Positions 1 through 6,614 of a stretch of DNA of 28,573 bases are shown here, piece by piece. The notes below the pieces were generated by a model. That model was not told where the DNA came from. It did not search any database and saw nothing but the letters and a program-made list of their open reading frames with translations. The stretch is from JBBSIN01 sp038232055 (GTDB taxonomy: Bacteria > Actinomycetota > Actinomycetes > JADGOV01), in NCBI GenBank assembly GCA_038232055.1, contig JBBSIN010000030.1, positions 1 through 28,573 on the forward strand, given 5' to 3'. Each line of letters opens with the position of its first letter. Within the stretch, counting starts at the first letter, position 1. The position numbers and the translations under genes were made by a program.

Positions 1-1
1 G

Positions 2-130
2 CCACCCGAGGCGATCGAGGCAGCCATCGCCGCCTACGAGCGGGAAGGCGCCCGGCTGGCGCGCACCGGTCGTGCGGTCGGGGTGGTGAGCGCTGCGTTG
101 CGTGGTTCTCGCTTCCCCCACCGGCTGTGA
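2..130 (+). CDS. C-terminal end of an unidentified protein (partial)
   Basis: An open frame enters from the left edge and ends at a TGA at 128-130, giving 42 residues. The visible part is a charged helix-like stretch rich in Ala, Glu and Arg, followed by a basic tail ending in FPHRL. Codon use has the G/C third positions of the rest of the window, which supports real coding. The fragment is too short to name a family. The gene starts outside the window and runs in the same direction as the toxin-antitoxin pair that follows. Confidence 0.5.
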   Translation, partial: PPEAIEAAIAAYEREGARLARTGRAVGVVSAALRGSRFPHRL

Positions 131-247
131 TGGGGAGGTTCCCTAGCAGCGGAGCGGATTGGGTCCCTCCCTCGGAAGCGGCGGCGGGCTTGTTCGGATG
201 ACGATGAGGTGGGTGCGCGATTCCGCCGACCACGGCGAACTCGACAC

Positions 248-276
248 GTATGACGGTGTACGTCTTATGTATGACG
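248..276 (+). promoter_or_regulatory. Pair of GTATGACG direct repeats at the start of the mazE-like gene
   Basis: The octamer GTATGACG occurs at 248-255 and again at 269-276, exactly 21 bp apart, or two helical turns. The second copy covers the proposed ATG of the antitoxin gene. Ribbon-helix-helix antitoxins usually repress their own operon by binding repeated sites of this kind, so an autoregulatory operator is a reasonable inference. It has not been shown to bind anything. Confidence 0.4.
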
Positions 277-522
277 ATGCTGAGCTTCCGGGTGAATGAG
301 ATTGACGCGCGTGAAGCGCAAGCCTGGGCAGAGCGGCTTGGCGTCGACAGATCGGAGATACTGCGTGACGCCCTCCACCGACATCTACTCCGGCTGGCCA
401 CTGAGCGGGACGCTGAGACGTGGGAACGGAGTCCGCTGACCACCGACGAGCAGTCGCTGTCCGCGATTGAGGACTGGGGTCCCGCCGAGGACTGGTCTGA
501 CTGGGCCGATGCGGCGAGGTGA
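271..522 (+). CDS. MazE-type antitoxin, ribbon-helix-helix
   Basis: This 83-residue protein is the likely antitoxin of a type II pair. The N-terminal part starts MTMLSFRVN, then has two helices with the motif GVDRSEILRDAL, the usual pattern of a CopG/ribbon-helix-helix DNA-binding domain. The C-terminal third is acidic and Trp-rich (EDWGPAEDWSDWAD), as in actinobacterial MazE proteins, where this tail wraps around the toxin. An upstream in-frame ATG at 250 would add seven residues, but 271 puts the start directly before the ribbon strand. The stop overlaps the toxin gene by 14 bp, so the two are co-translated. The pair probably represses its own promoter through the repeats at 248-276. Confidence 0.8.
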   Translation: MTMLSFRVNEIDAREAQAWAERLGVDRSEILRDALHRHLLRLATERDAETWERSPLTTDEQSLSAIEDWGPAEDWSDWADAAR

Positions 523-817
523 CATCTGGTTCGCCGCGACGCCCGGCGGGGACCGACCGGTTCTCGTCTTGACCCGTGACCCCGTTGCCGGCCGCATGGG
601 ATCCGTCGTCGTCGTTGCGTTGACCCGGACCGTCCGCGGGCTGGTTTCCGAACTCGAGCTGAGTCCGGACGTCGACGGAGTGCCGAGCGCGTGCGTCGCC
701 AACTTCGACAACTTGCACACCCTGCCCAAGGAGGCGTTTCGACGCCGGGTGACCGTCTTGTCGGCGGCGCGTATGTACCACGCGTGTCGTGTCCTTCTGG
801 CAGCCGTCGCCGGTTGA
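509..817 (+). CDS. MazF/PemK-type endoribonuclease toxin
   Basis: This 102-residue protein fits the MazF/PemK family, sequence-specific mRNA interferases. It opens with RRGDIWFA, the family's first strand, followed by GDRPVLVLTRD, the core strand VVVVALT, and the conserved segment ACVANFDNLHTLPKEAF, which corresponds to the usual 'D.R..' region after the central strand. The C-terminal helix SAARMYHACRVLLAAVAG matches the family's closing helix. Length is normal. The ATG at 509 lies inside the antitoxin gene; an upstream in-frame ATG at 467 would add 14 residues that the family lacks. No sign of inactivation is visible. Between this gene and 1023 lie 205 bp in which I see no gene. Confidence 0.85.
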   Translation: MRRGDIWFAATPGGDRPVLVLTRDPVAGRMGSVVVVALTRTVRGLVSELELSPDVDGVPSACVANFDNLHTLPKEAFRRRVTVLSAARMYHACRVLLAAVAG

Positions 818-1022
818 CCGGCGCCACCAGACTGGCCGGATACCTCAGCGACGGCGCCGCCCGTTGGTCTCGAACTGTCGCCACGAGGAAGGACACGGCG
901 CGCCGGTCGTGCCGACATCGGCTCCCTCTGATTGTTCAAGAGCTGGCAATTTAGAGGCGCTCAGAATCGACTTGCGTTCAACTCTTGACACCCACTGACG
1001 GGATCCGGCAACCTCCACCGAC

Positions 1023-2225
1023 ATGGAAGCCCTGGGCGATGCCGGTGTCGGGTCACCCGGCGCGCTGCGCAGCGACAACCGGCGGCGCATCCTCGATGCG
1101 TTGCGCAGGGGTGGCACCGCGAGCCAGGCGGAGATCGCGCGGCGTACCGGGCTCTCACGGGCGACCGTGTCCAACATCGTCCGCGACCTGCGCGCCGTCG
1201 ACTGGATCACCGTCAACGGGACCGACGGCGGGCGTCGTGGCAGCGAGGTGTCGCTCAACCGGCAGGCGGGGCTCGTGGTCGGCGTCGACTTCGGTCACCG
1301 GCACGTCCGGGTCGCCGTCGCCGACGTCGGGCACACCATTCACGCCGAAACCTGCCGCGAGCTGCCTGCCGACCATGGCGCCGACCACGATCTTCCACTG
1401 ATCGGCGAGATCGTCGACGCGCTGCTCGGCTCCATCAACGCCGACAAATCCACCGTGGTCGGCGTGGGAATGGGCCTGCCGGCACCGGTCGACCCGGACA
1501 CCGGCGAGATTCGGGCGCCGGCGATCCTCCCGGGCTGGGTGGGGGTGCTGGCGGCGGCCGCCACCGCCGAGCGCCTGGGGCTGCCGGTTCTCGTCGACAA
1601 CGACGCGAACCTCGGCGCTCTCGGTGAGCTGACCTGGGGGGCGGGCGTGGGTAGCCGCCACGTCATCTACGTCAAGGCCTCGACCGGCATCGGCGCGGGG
1701 CTCATCCTCGACGGCCAGCTCTACCGAGGGTTCGGCGGCACCGCCGGCGAGATCGGCCACATCACCGTCGATGACCGGGGAGCGCTCTGCCAATGTGGCG
1801 ACCGCGGCTGCCTCGAGACGGTCGCCGGCTCCGAAGCCCTGCTGGCACTGCTTCGTTCCTCGCACGGCAGCGACCTGACGCTTGGAAACGTGATCGCCCG
1901 CGCCACCGACGGCGACGGCGGCTGTCGACGGATCCTCGCCGATGCCGGACGCGCGATGGGGGTCGCCGTGGCGAACCTGTGCAACATCCTGGCGCCGGAT
2001 CGGATCGTCCTCGGTGGCGCGCTGGCCGCCGCCGGCCCGATCGTGCTCGGCCCGCTTCGCGACGTCGTACGCCGGCACGCGATCCACACCATCGCGGAGC
2101 ACGCGCAGATCGTGGCAGGTGCCCTCGGTGAGCGGGCCGAGGTGCTCGGTGCCATCGCGCTCGTGCTGCGCGAAGCCGACCGCCTCGGCGCGCCACTGCG
2201 CGGCCCGCCGGTGCCGGTCCACTAG
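1023..2225 (+). CDS. ROK-family transcriptional regulator (XylR/NagC type)
   Basis: This 400-residue protein probably senses a sugar and represses the transporter genes that follow. Residues 17-65 form a winged helix-turn-helix (SQAEIARRTGLSRATVSNIV). The rest is a ROK sugar-kinase-like fold with VGVDFG near 87, the VDNDAN motif at 191-196, STGIGAG near 220, and the signature GGTAGEIGH at 238-246. The zinc cluster CQCGDRGC at 256-263 is intact. ROK repressors release DNA on sugar binding. The ATG at 1023 has no clear ribosome binding site and a later start cannot be excluded. A TTGACA lies at 985-990 without a convincing -10 partner. The gene ends 96 bp before the sugar-binding protein gene, on the same strand. 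Confidence 0.9.
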   Translation: MEALGDAGVGSPGALRSDNRRRILDALRRGGTASQAEIARRTGLSRATVSNIVRDLRAVDWITVNGTDGGRRGSEVSLNRQAGLVVGVDFGHRHVRVAVADVGHTIHAETCRELPADHGADHDLPLIGEIVDALLGSINADKSTVVGVGMGLPAPVDPDTGEIRAPAILPGWVGVLAAAATAERLGLPVLVDNDANLGALGELTWGAGVGSRHVIYVKASTGIGAGLILDGQLYRGFGGTAGEIGHITVDDRGALCQCGDRGCLETVAGSEALLALLRSSHGSDLTLGNVIARATDGDGGCRRILADAGRAMGVAVANLCNILAPDRIVLGGALAAAGPIVLGPLRDVVRRHAIHTIAEHAQIVAGALGERAEVLGAIALVLREADRLGAPLRGPPVPVH

Positions 2226-2269
2226 ACGCCCCCGCCACAACCCGTCCCCTCACAACCGCGGACCACCCG

Positions 2270-2299
2270 ACCCCGGTCCACCCAACCCCGGTCCACCCC
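2270..2299 (+). repeat. 15-bp tandem repeat before the sugar-binding protein gene
   Basis: The unit ACCCCGGTCCACCCA is present at 2270-2284 and again at 2285-2299 with one change, in the gap between the ROK gene and the binding-protein gene. The repeat lies just upstream of the Shine-Dalgarno AGAAAGGA at 2306-2313. It could be a ROK operator or replication slippage in C-rich DNA; the sequence does not decide. Confidence 0.45.
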
Positions 2300-2321
2300 A
2301 CCCCCAGAAAGGACCCGACAG

Positions 2322-3425
2322 ATGCCATCTCCCACCACCCGAGCGCTCGTCACCGGCTCCCTGGCCGTCCTGACGCTCGGCGCAGCCGCCTGCGGCGGCA
2401 GCAACGGCAGCAGCTCGTCCTCCGGCAGTGGAGGCAGCAGCGGTAGCGGCGGCAAGGGCACGATCGCCCTGCTGCTGCCGGAGACCAAGACCGCCCGCTA
2501 CGAGGCGCACGACAAGCCGGAGTTCGAGGCGAAGTTCAAGCAGCTGTGTGCGGACTGCAAGGTGCTGTACTCCAACGCCGACCAGGACTCGGCGAAGCAG
2601 CAGCAGCAGGCGGAGGCCGCATTGACGCAGGGCGCCAAGGTTCTGGTGCTCGACCCGGTCGACGGCAAGGCGGCCGAGAGCATCGTGGCGAAGGCCAAGC
2701 AGCAGCAGGTCGCCGTCGTCTCCTACGACCGGCTGGTCAGCGGCCCGGCCGACGTCTACGTGTCGTTCCAGAACGAGCAGGTCGGCAAGCTGCAGGGCGA
2801 GGCGCTGCTGAAGGCGCTCGGCTCCGGCGGCAAGAAGACGATCGTCATGATCAACGGGTCGCCGACCGACCCGAACGCAGCGCAGTTCAAGAAGGGTGCG
2901 CACAGCGCCCTCGACGGCAAGGTGACGATCGGCGTCGAGTACGACACTCCGGACTGGAGCAACGACAAGGCGCAGCAGGAGATGCAGGCCGCCATCACAA
3001 AGATCGGCAAGGACAACATCGACGGTGTCTACGCCGCCAACGACGGAACAGCCGGAGGCGCCATCGCCGCCATGAAGGCGGGAGGCTTCGCCACGATTCC
3101 GCCGGTCACCGGACAGGACGCCGAGCTGGCCGGGATCCAGCGCATCCTCGCCGGTGACCAGTACATGACGGTCTACAAGGCGACGAAGGCCGAGGCCGAG
3201 GCAGCGGCGCAGGCGACGTACGACCTGCTGCAGGGCAACAAGCCCTCCGGCGCCGACGCGACGACCAACAACGGCAGCACCGACGTCCCGTCGATCCTGC
3301 TCACGCCGGTCGCCGTGACAAAGGCCAACATCAAGGACACCGTGGTCGCCGACGGCTACTGGAAGGCGAGCGACATCTGCACGGGGGCATTCGCCAGCGC
3401 CTGCCAGGCTGCCGGGACCAGCTAA
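2322..3425 (+). CDS. xylF: Sugar ABC transporter substrate-binding lipoprotein, XylF/ChvE type
   Basis: This 367-residue protein is a periplasmic-binding-protein-4 type sugar receptor anchored to the outer face of the membrane. Residues 1-23 are a signal peptide ending in a lipobox with Cys24 (LGAAAC), followed by a flexible Ser/Gly linker to about residue 46. The mature domain has KVLVLDPVDGKAAESIV and YDRLVSGPADVYVSF in the N-lobe, and IDGVYAANDGTAGGAIAAM and PVTGQDAELAGIQRI in the C-lobe, matching xylose/multiple-sugar binding proteins. A good ribosome binding site (AGAAAGGA, 2306-2313) supports the ATG at 2322. ATPase and permease genes follow. The true substrate could be another pentose or hexose; xylose is an inference from resemblance. 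Confidence 0.88.
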   Translation: MPSPTTRALVTGSLAVLTLGAAACGGSNGSSSSSGSGGSSGSGGKGTIALLLPETKTARYEAHDKPEFEAKFKQLCADCKVLYSNADQDSAKQQQQAEAALTQGAKVLVLDPVDGKAAESIVAKAKQQQVAVVSYDRLVSGPADVYVSFQNEQVGKLQGEALLKALGSGGKKTIVMINGSPTDPNAAQFKKGAHSALDGKVTIGVEYDTPDWSNDKAQQEMQAAITKIGKDNIDGVYAANDGTAGGAIAAMKAGGFATIPPVTGQDAELAGIQRILAGDQYMTVYKATKAEAEAAAQATYDLLQGNKPSGADATTNNGSTDVPSILLTPVAVTKANIKDTVVADGYWKASDICTGAFASACQAAGTS

Positions 3426-3429
3426 CCGC

Positions 3430-3469
3430 GGCGACGCGCCCGTCGGGTCCGGCCGCCGGGCGCGACGCC
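3430..3469 (+). terminator. Strong GC hairpin between xylF and the ATPase gene
   Basis: The arm GGCGACGCGCCCG at 3430-3442 pairs with CGGGCGCGACGCC at 3457-3469, 12 of 13 positions, around a 14-base loop. There is no T-run, so it is not a classical intrinsic terminator. Such hairpins after a binding-protein gene often block 3' decay or partly terminate, which keeps the binding protein in excess over the membrane parts. That role is inferred. Confidence 0.6.
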
Positions 3470-3492
3470 CTCGCCCCGAGGAGGGCACGGTC

Positions 3493-4338
3493 ATGTCGCA
3501 AGCTCAGCTAGCGCCGCGGGAAGCGGCGCAGCCAGCGCCGCAACTTGCCCTGCGCGGCGTCTCCAAGCGGTTCGGGGCAGTCCAAGCGCTCTCGGACGTC
3601 GACTTTCGGGTCAACGCCGGGGAGGTCGTCGCGCTGGTCGGCGACAACGGCGCCGGCAAGTCGACGCTCGTCAAGGTCATCGCCGGGGTCGGGCCCGCTG
3701 ACGACGGTGAGCTGCTCTTCGCCGGTAAGACGGTGAGCATCGGGCGGCCGAACGACGCCACCGAGTTGGGCATCGCGACCGTCTACCAGGACCTCGCGCT
3801 CTGCGACAACCTCGACGTCGTCAATAACCTCTTCCTCGGCCACGAGGAGACCAAGCTCTCCTGGCTCCATGAGATCGACATGGAGAAGCGCGCGGGGGAG
3901 CTACTCCGGACCTTGTCTGTCAAGATTCCGAGCGTGCGCATCCCGGTCGCCGCGCTCTCCGGCGGCCAGCGGCAGTCGGTCGCGATCGCCCGCTCGCTGA
4001 TCGGCGAGCCGAAGGTGGTACTCCTCGACGAGCCCACCGCCGCGCTCGGCGTCGCCCAGACCGCCCAGGTGCTCGACCTCATCACCAGGCTCAAGGAACG
4101 CGGTCTCGCCGTCGTCGTCATCAGCCACAACCTCGCCGACGTGTTCGCCGTCTGCGACCGCGTCGTTGTTCTGCGGCTGGGCCGCAACGGCGGCGAGTTC
4201 AGCGTCGCGGACGCCACTCAGGAGCAGATCGTGGCCGCCATCACCGGAGCCACGGACGGGTTGTCGGGTGGCGGGCGCCGCCCCGGACTGCCCTCGACCA
4301 GCGTCGGCGGTTCGACCGGACAGGAGCAGCCCTCATGA
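3493..4338 (+). CDS. xylG: Sugar ABC transporter ATP-binding protein (single ATPase domain)
   Basis: This 281-residue protein powers the sugar transporter. All ATPase motifs are present: Walker A GDNGAGKST at 50-58, Q-loop YQD at 98-100, signature LSGGQ at 155-159, Walker B VVLLDE at 175-180, and the switch His in ISHN at 210-213. The enteric XylG and RbsA proteins carry two fused ATPase domains of about 500 residues; this one carries one and would act as a homodimer, as is common for actinobacterial relatives. A GAGGAGGG ribosome binding site lies just before the ATG at 3493. The last 25 residues are Gly/Ser/Pro-rich and probably disordered. The stop overlaps the permease start by four bases (ATGA). 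Confidence 0.9.
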   Translation: MSQAQLAPREAAQPAPQLALRGVSKRFGAVQALSDVDFRVNAGEVVALVGDNGAGKSTLVKVIAGVGPADDGELLFAGKTVSIGRPNDATELGIATVYQDLALCDNLDVVNNLFLGHEETKLSWLHEIDMEKRAGELLRTLSVKIPSVRIPVAALSGGQRQSVAIARSLIGEPKVVLLDEPTAALGVAQTAQVLDLITRLKERGLAVVVISHNLADVFAVCDRVVVLRLGRNGGEFSVADATQEQIVAAITGATDGLSGGGRRPGLPSTSVGGSTGQEQPS

Positions 4339-5579
4339 GCAACGTCCCGCAGGCCCTGCCGGCCGCCGAGCGAGACCCTCGGCTCATCGTCCAGGAGGAG
4401 GGTGTCCGCGGCTACCTGACGGCTTTCCGCCGCCGTATCACCGGCGGCGAGCTGGGCTCCCTGCCGGTGATCATCGGGCTGATCGTCATCTGGGGCTTCC
4501 TGCAGTTCCAGAGCGACCGCTTCCTGTCCGCGCAGAACCTCACCAACCTCGGCTTGCAGATGGCCGCCACCGGCACGATCTCGGTGGGCATCGTGCTCGT
4601 GCTCCTGCTCGGTGAAATCGACCTGTCGGTCGGCGTCGTCAGTGGGCTCGCCGGCGCGGTACTCGCTGTCCTCAACGTCAACCATGGGATGGCCGCCGTG
4701 CCGGCGATCGTCCTGGCGGTGCTGGTGGGTTCGGCGATCGGCCTGTTCCAGGGGTTCGTCTTCACTCGCTTCGGGGTGCCGAGCTTCGTGGTCACGCTGG
4801 CCGGGCTGATCGCCTGGCAGGGCGTGCAGCTCGACGTGCTGGGCCGCCAAGGCACCATCAACCTGCCCTTCACGGGCGGCGTCGCGAAGCTGACCACGAC
4901 GTACTTTCCGATGGGAGTCGGCTGGGCGCTGGCGGTCGTCGCCATCGCCGTCTACGCCCTCGCCCAGCTGGCCGAGGTGCGCTCGCGCACAAAGGCCGGT
5001 CTTCGACCGCGTCCGATGGCCGAGGTCGTTCTCCGTACGGTCGTCGTCGCAGTCGCCCTGCTCGTCGCGGTCGGCATCCTGAACAGCTTCAACGGCGTGC
5101 CGCTCTCCCTGGTCGTGTTCCTCGCCTTCGTCGTGGTGTTCGACCTCGTGATCAAGCGGACGACGTACGGCCGGCACATCCTCGCGGTCGGCGGCAACGC
5201 GGAGGCGGCCCGCCGTGCCGGCATCTCGGTCACCCGCATCCAGCTGTCGGTCTTCGTCCTCGCTTCGACGATGGCCGCCGTGGGCGGCGTCCTCGCGGCC
5301 TCTCGCGCCTTCGCCGTCACTCAGACCTCCGGCGGCGGCGACGTCCTGCTCAACGCGATCGCGGCGGCAGTCATCGGCGGCACGAGCCTGTTCGGCGGCC
5401 GGGGGAGCGCGTACTCGGCCCTCCTCGGCATCCTCGTTATTCAGTCGATCTCCAACGGGCTCGACCTGCTGAACAAGGCGTCGTCCACCAAGTTCGTCAT
5501 CACCGGCGCCGTCCTGCTCATCGCGGTGATCGTCGACGCGGTCGCGCGCCGAGGCCGCCAGGCGCGGGGACGCGGCTGA
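4335..5579 (+). CDS. xylH: Sugar ABC transporter permease, XylH type
   Basis: This 414-residue integral membrane protein has about ten hydrophobic segments and belongs to the sugar branch of the BPD_transp_2 permeases. Diagnostic stretches are LLLGEIDLSVGVVSGLAG near 92-110, GRHILAVGGNAEAARRAGI in the cytoplasmic loop near 275-295, and the coupling region NAIAAAVIGGTSLFGGRGS near 337-355. The N-terminal 45 residues are cytoplasmic and polar. The ATG overlaps the ATPase stop, so the genes are co-translated. It forms the channel for the sugar delivered by the lipoprotein at 2322. Length matches XylH-like permeases. Confidence 0.9.
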   Translation: MSNVPQALPAAERDPRLIVQEEGVRGYLTAFRRRITGGELGSLPVIIGLIVIWGFLQFQSDRFLSAQNLTNLGLQMAATGTISVGIVLVLLLGEIDLSVGVVSGLAGAVLAVLNVNHGMAAVPAIVLAVLVGSAIGLFQGFVFTRFGVPSFVVTLAGLIAWQGVQLDVLGRQGTINLPFTGGVAKLTTTYFPMGVGWALAVVAIAVYALAQLAEVRSRTKAGLRPRPMAEVVLRTVVVAVALLVAVGILNSFNGVPLSLVVFLAFVVVFDLVIKRTTYGRHILAVGGNAEAARRAGISVTRIQLSVFVLASTMAAVGGVLAASRAFAVTQTSGGGDVLLNAIAAAVIGGTSLFGGRGSAYSALLGILVIQSISNGLDLLNKASSTKFVITGAVLLIAVIVDAVARRGRQARGRG

Positions 5580-5587
5580 GCCGACCC

Positions 5588-6353
5588 GTGTCGGGCAGAA
5601 GGGTGGCGCTGGCGTACGCCGGGGACGTGGTAGGGCAGCTGCGGGACCTGCTCGGTGACGGGTTAGTGGGCGGGTACGTCAGCGGATCCTTCGCCCTTGA
5701 CGGATACGTGCCAGGCCGCAGCGACCTCGATGTGGTCGTGCTGTGCGCGGCGCCGTTGGAGGTGTCCACGAAGCGCGCCGTTGCCGCGGCGGTTCTCGCG
5801 ACGATCACGCAGTGCCCCGCCCTGAGAGCTCGAGCTCGTGGTCTATCCCGCGGCGGAGGCCCGCCGGGGTGCCGGCCGGCCGTCGTACGACCTGAACCTC
5901 AACGCCGGTCCCAGCCGGGAGCCGCACGTCTCCTTCGATGCTGCGGAGGAGCCGGCGCACTGGTTCGTCCTCGATCTCGCAGTGGTGCGCACGGCCGGCG
6001 TACGGCTGCAGGGACCGCCGCCCGAGCGCGCCTTCGGCGATCCCGGACGACCGGTGCTCCTCCAAGCGCTGGTCGAGTCGATCGCCTGGCATGCCCACAG
6101 CCCCCAGGCGCGCTGGGATGACGTCGTACTCAACGCCTGCCGGGCCTGGCGCTTCGCCGTCGAGGGCATCTGGAACGCGAAGGACGAGGCCGGTCGGTGG
6201 GCGCTGCAGCGGGGGGCACCGGCCGACCTGGTGCAGGCGGCGCTCGCCGCTCGGGCCGGGCAAGCCGCGGGCCGGCCCGATGCGGCCGCGCTGGCGGCCT
6301 TCGGCGCCCAGGTCACGGCCCGGCTCCGCGCCGCCACCCAGGCCGGCGCTTAG
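5588..6353 (+). pseudogene. Aminoglycoside nucleotidyltransferase-like gene, interrupted by a frameshift
   Basis: Two adjacent frames together give one AadA/ANT(3'')-like protein. The first, from GTG 5588, has the nucleotidyltransferase core GSFALDGYVPGRSDLDVVVL with the paired Asp residues of the active site. It loses homology after CPALRA at about 5830. The second, from about 5832, continues ELVVYPAAEARR and ends at the TAG at 6351-6353 with ACRAWRFAVEGIWNAKDEAG, typical of the C-terminal helical domain (DUF4111). Removing one base near 5831 restores a continuous protein of about 254 residues. The break lies in the short repeat GAGCTCGAGCTC, where a slip or sequencing error is likely. The start is 8 bp after the permease stop. 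Family members adenylylate aminoglycosides such as streptomycin; the substrate here is unknown. Confidence 0.75.
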
Positions 6354-6381
6354 CCGATCGATCACCGCTTAGCCGATCGAT
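6347..6381 (+). repeat. 16-bp direct repeat at the end of the nucleotidyltransferase gene
   Basis: CGCTTAGCCGATCGAT occurs at 6347-6362 and 6366-6381, with a period of 19 bp. The stop codon of the upstream gene lies in the first copy, so the duplication happened at its 3' end. No function is apparent. Confidence 0.6.
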
Positions 6382-6426
6382 GCCGTGCGCCCAGGGGAAC
6401 AGGGGGAGACCGCGGCCGCGGGGCCG

Positions 6427-6511
6427 ATTGACCACATTCACTTCCTTCACCGGCCGCAGGCGGGGCCACCGAGCGCGCGTGCCCGCCATCGACGCCACCG
6501 ATGTGGTCAAT
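6427..6511. promoter_or_regulatory. Perfect 11-bp inverted repeat upstream of dxs
   Basis: ATTGACCACAT at 6427-6437 is exactly complementary to ATGTGGTCAAT at 6501-6511, separated by 63 bp. It sits in the only sizeable gap before dxs (6354-6614), where I see no gene. A possible -10 box TAGACT is at 6577-6582. The arms could be two operator half-sites for one regulator, or the arms of a long stem in a leader transcript. This is inference; no regulator is known for it. Confidence 0.35.
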
Positions 6512-6614
6512 GACCCCCATTCATTCGCAGGTGGGAGACCACCGCCAGGTGGGCGAACCCCTTGGTATCGATCATCTAGACTGGGAGGTCGGCGTACCCG
6601 AGGAGTTACTTCCC

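Noticed and set aside
985..990. TTGACA as a promoter of the ROK gene
   Set aside because: No -10 hexamer of acceptable quality lies 16-19 bases downstream, so it was not called as a promoter.
2250..3494. Long open frame antisense to the sugar-binding protein gene
   Set aside because: It is a low-complexity Arg/Leu/Val-rich shadow caused by GC-rich codons of the recognisable lipoprotein gene, with no family features.
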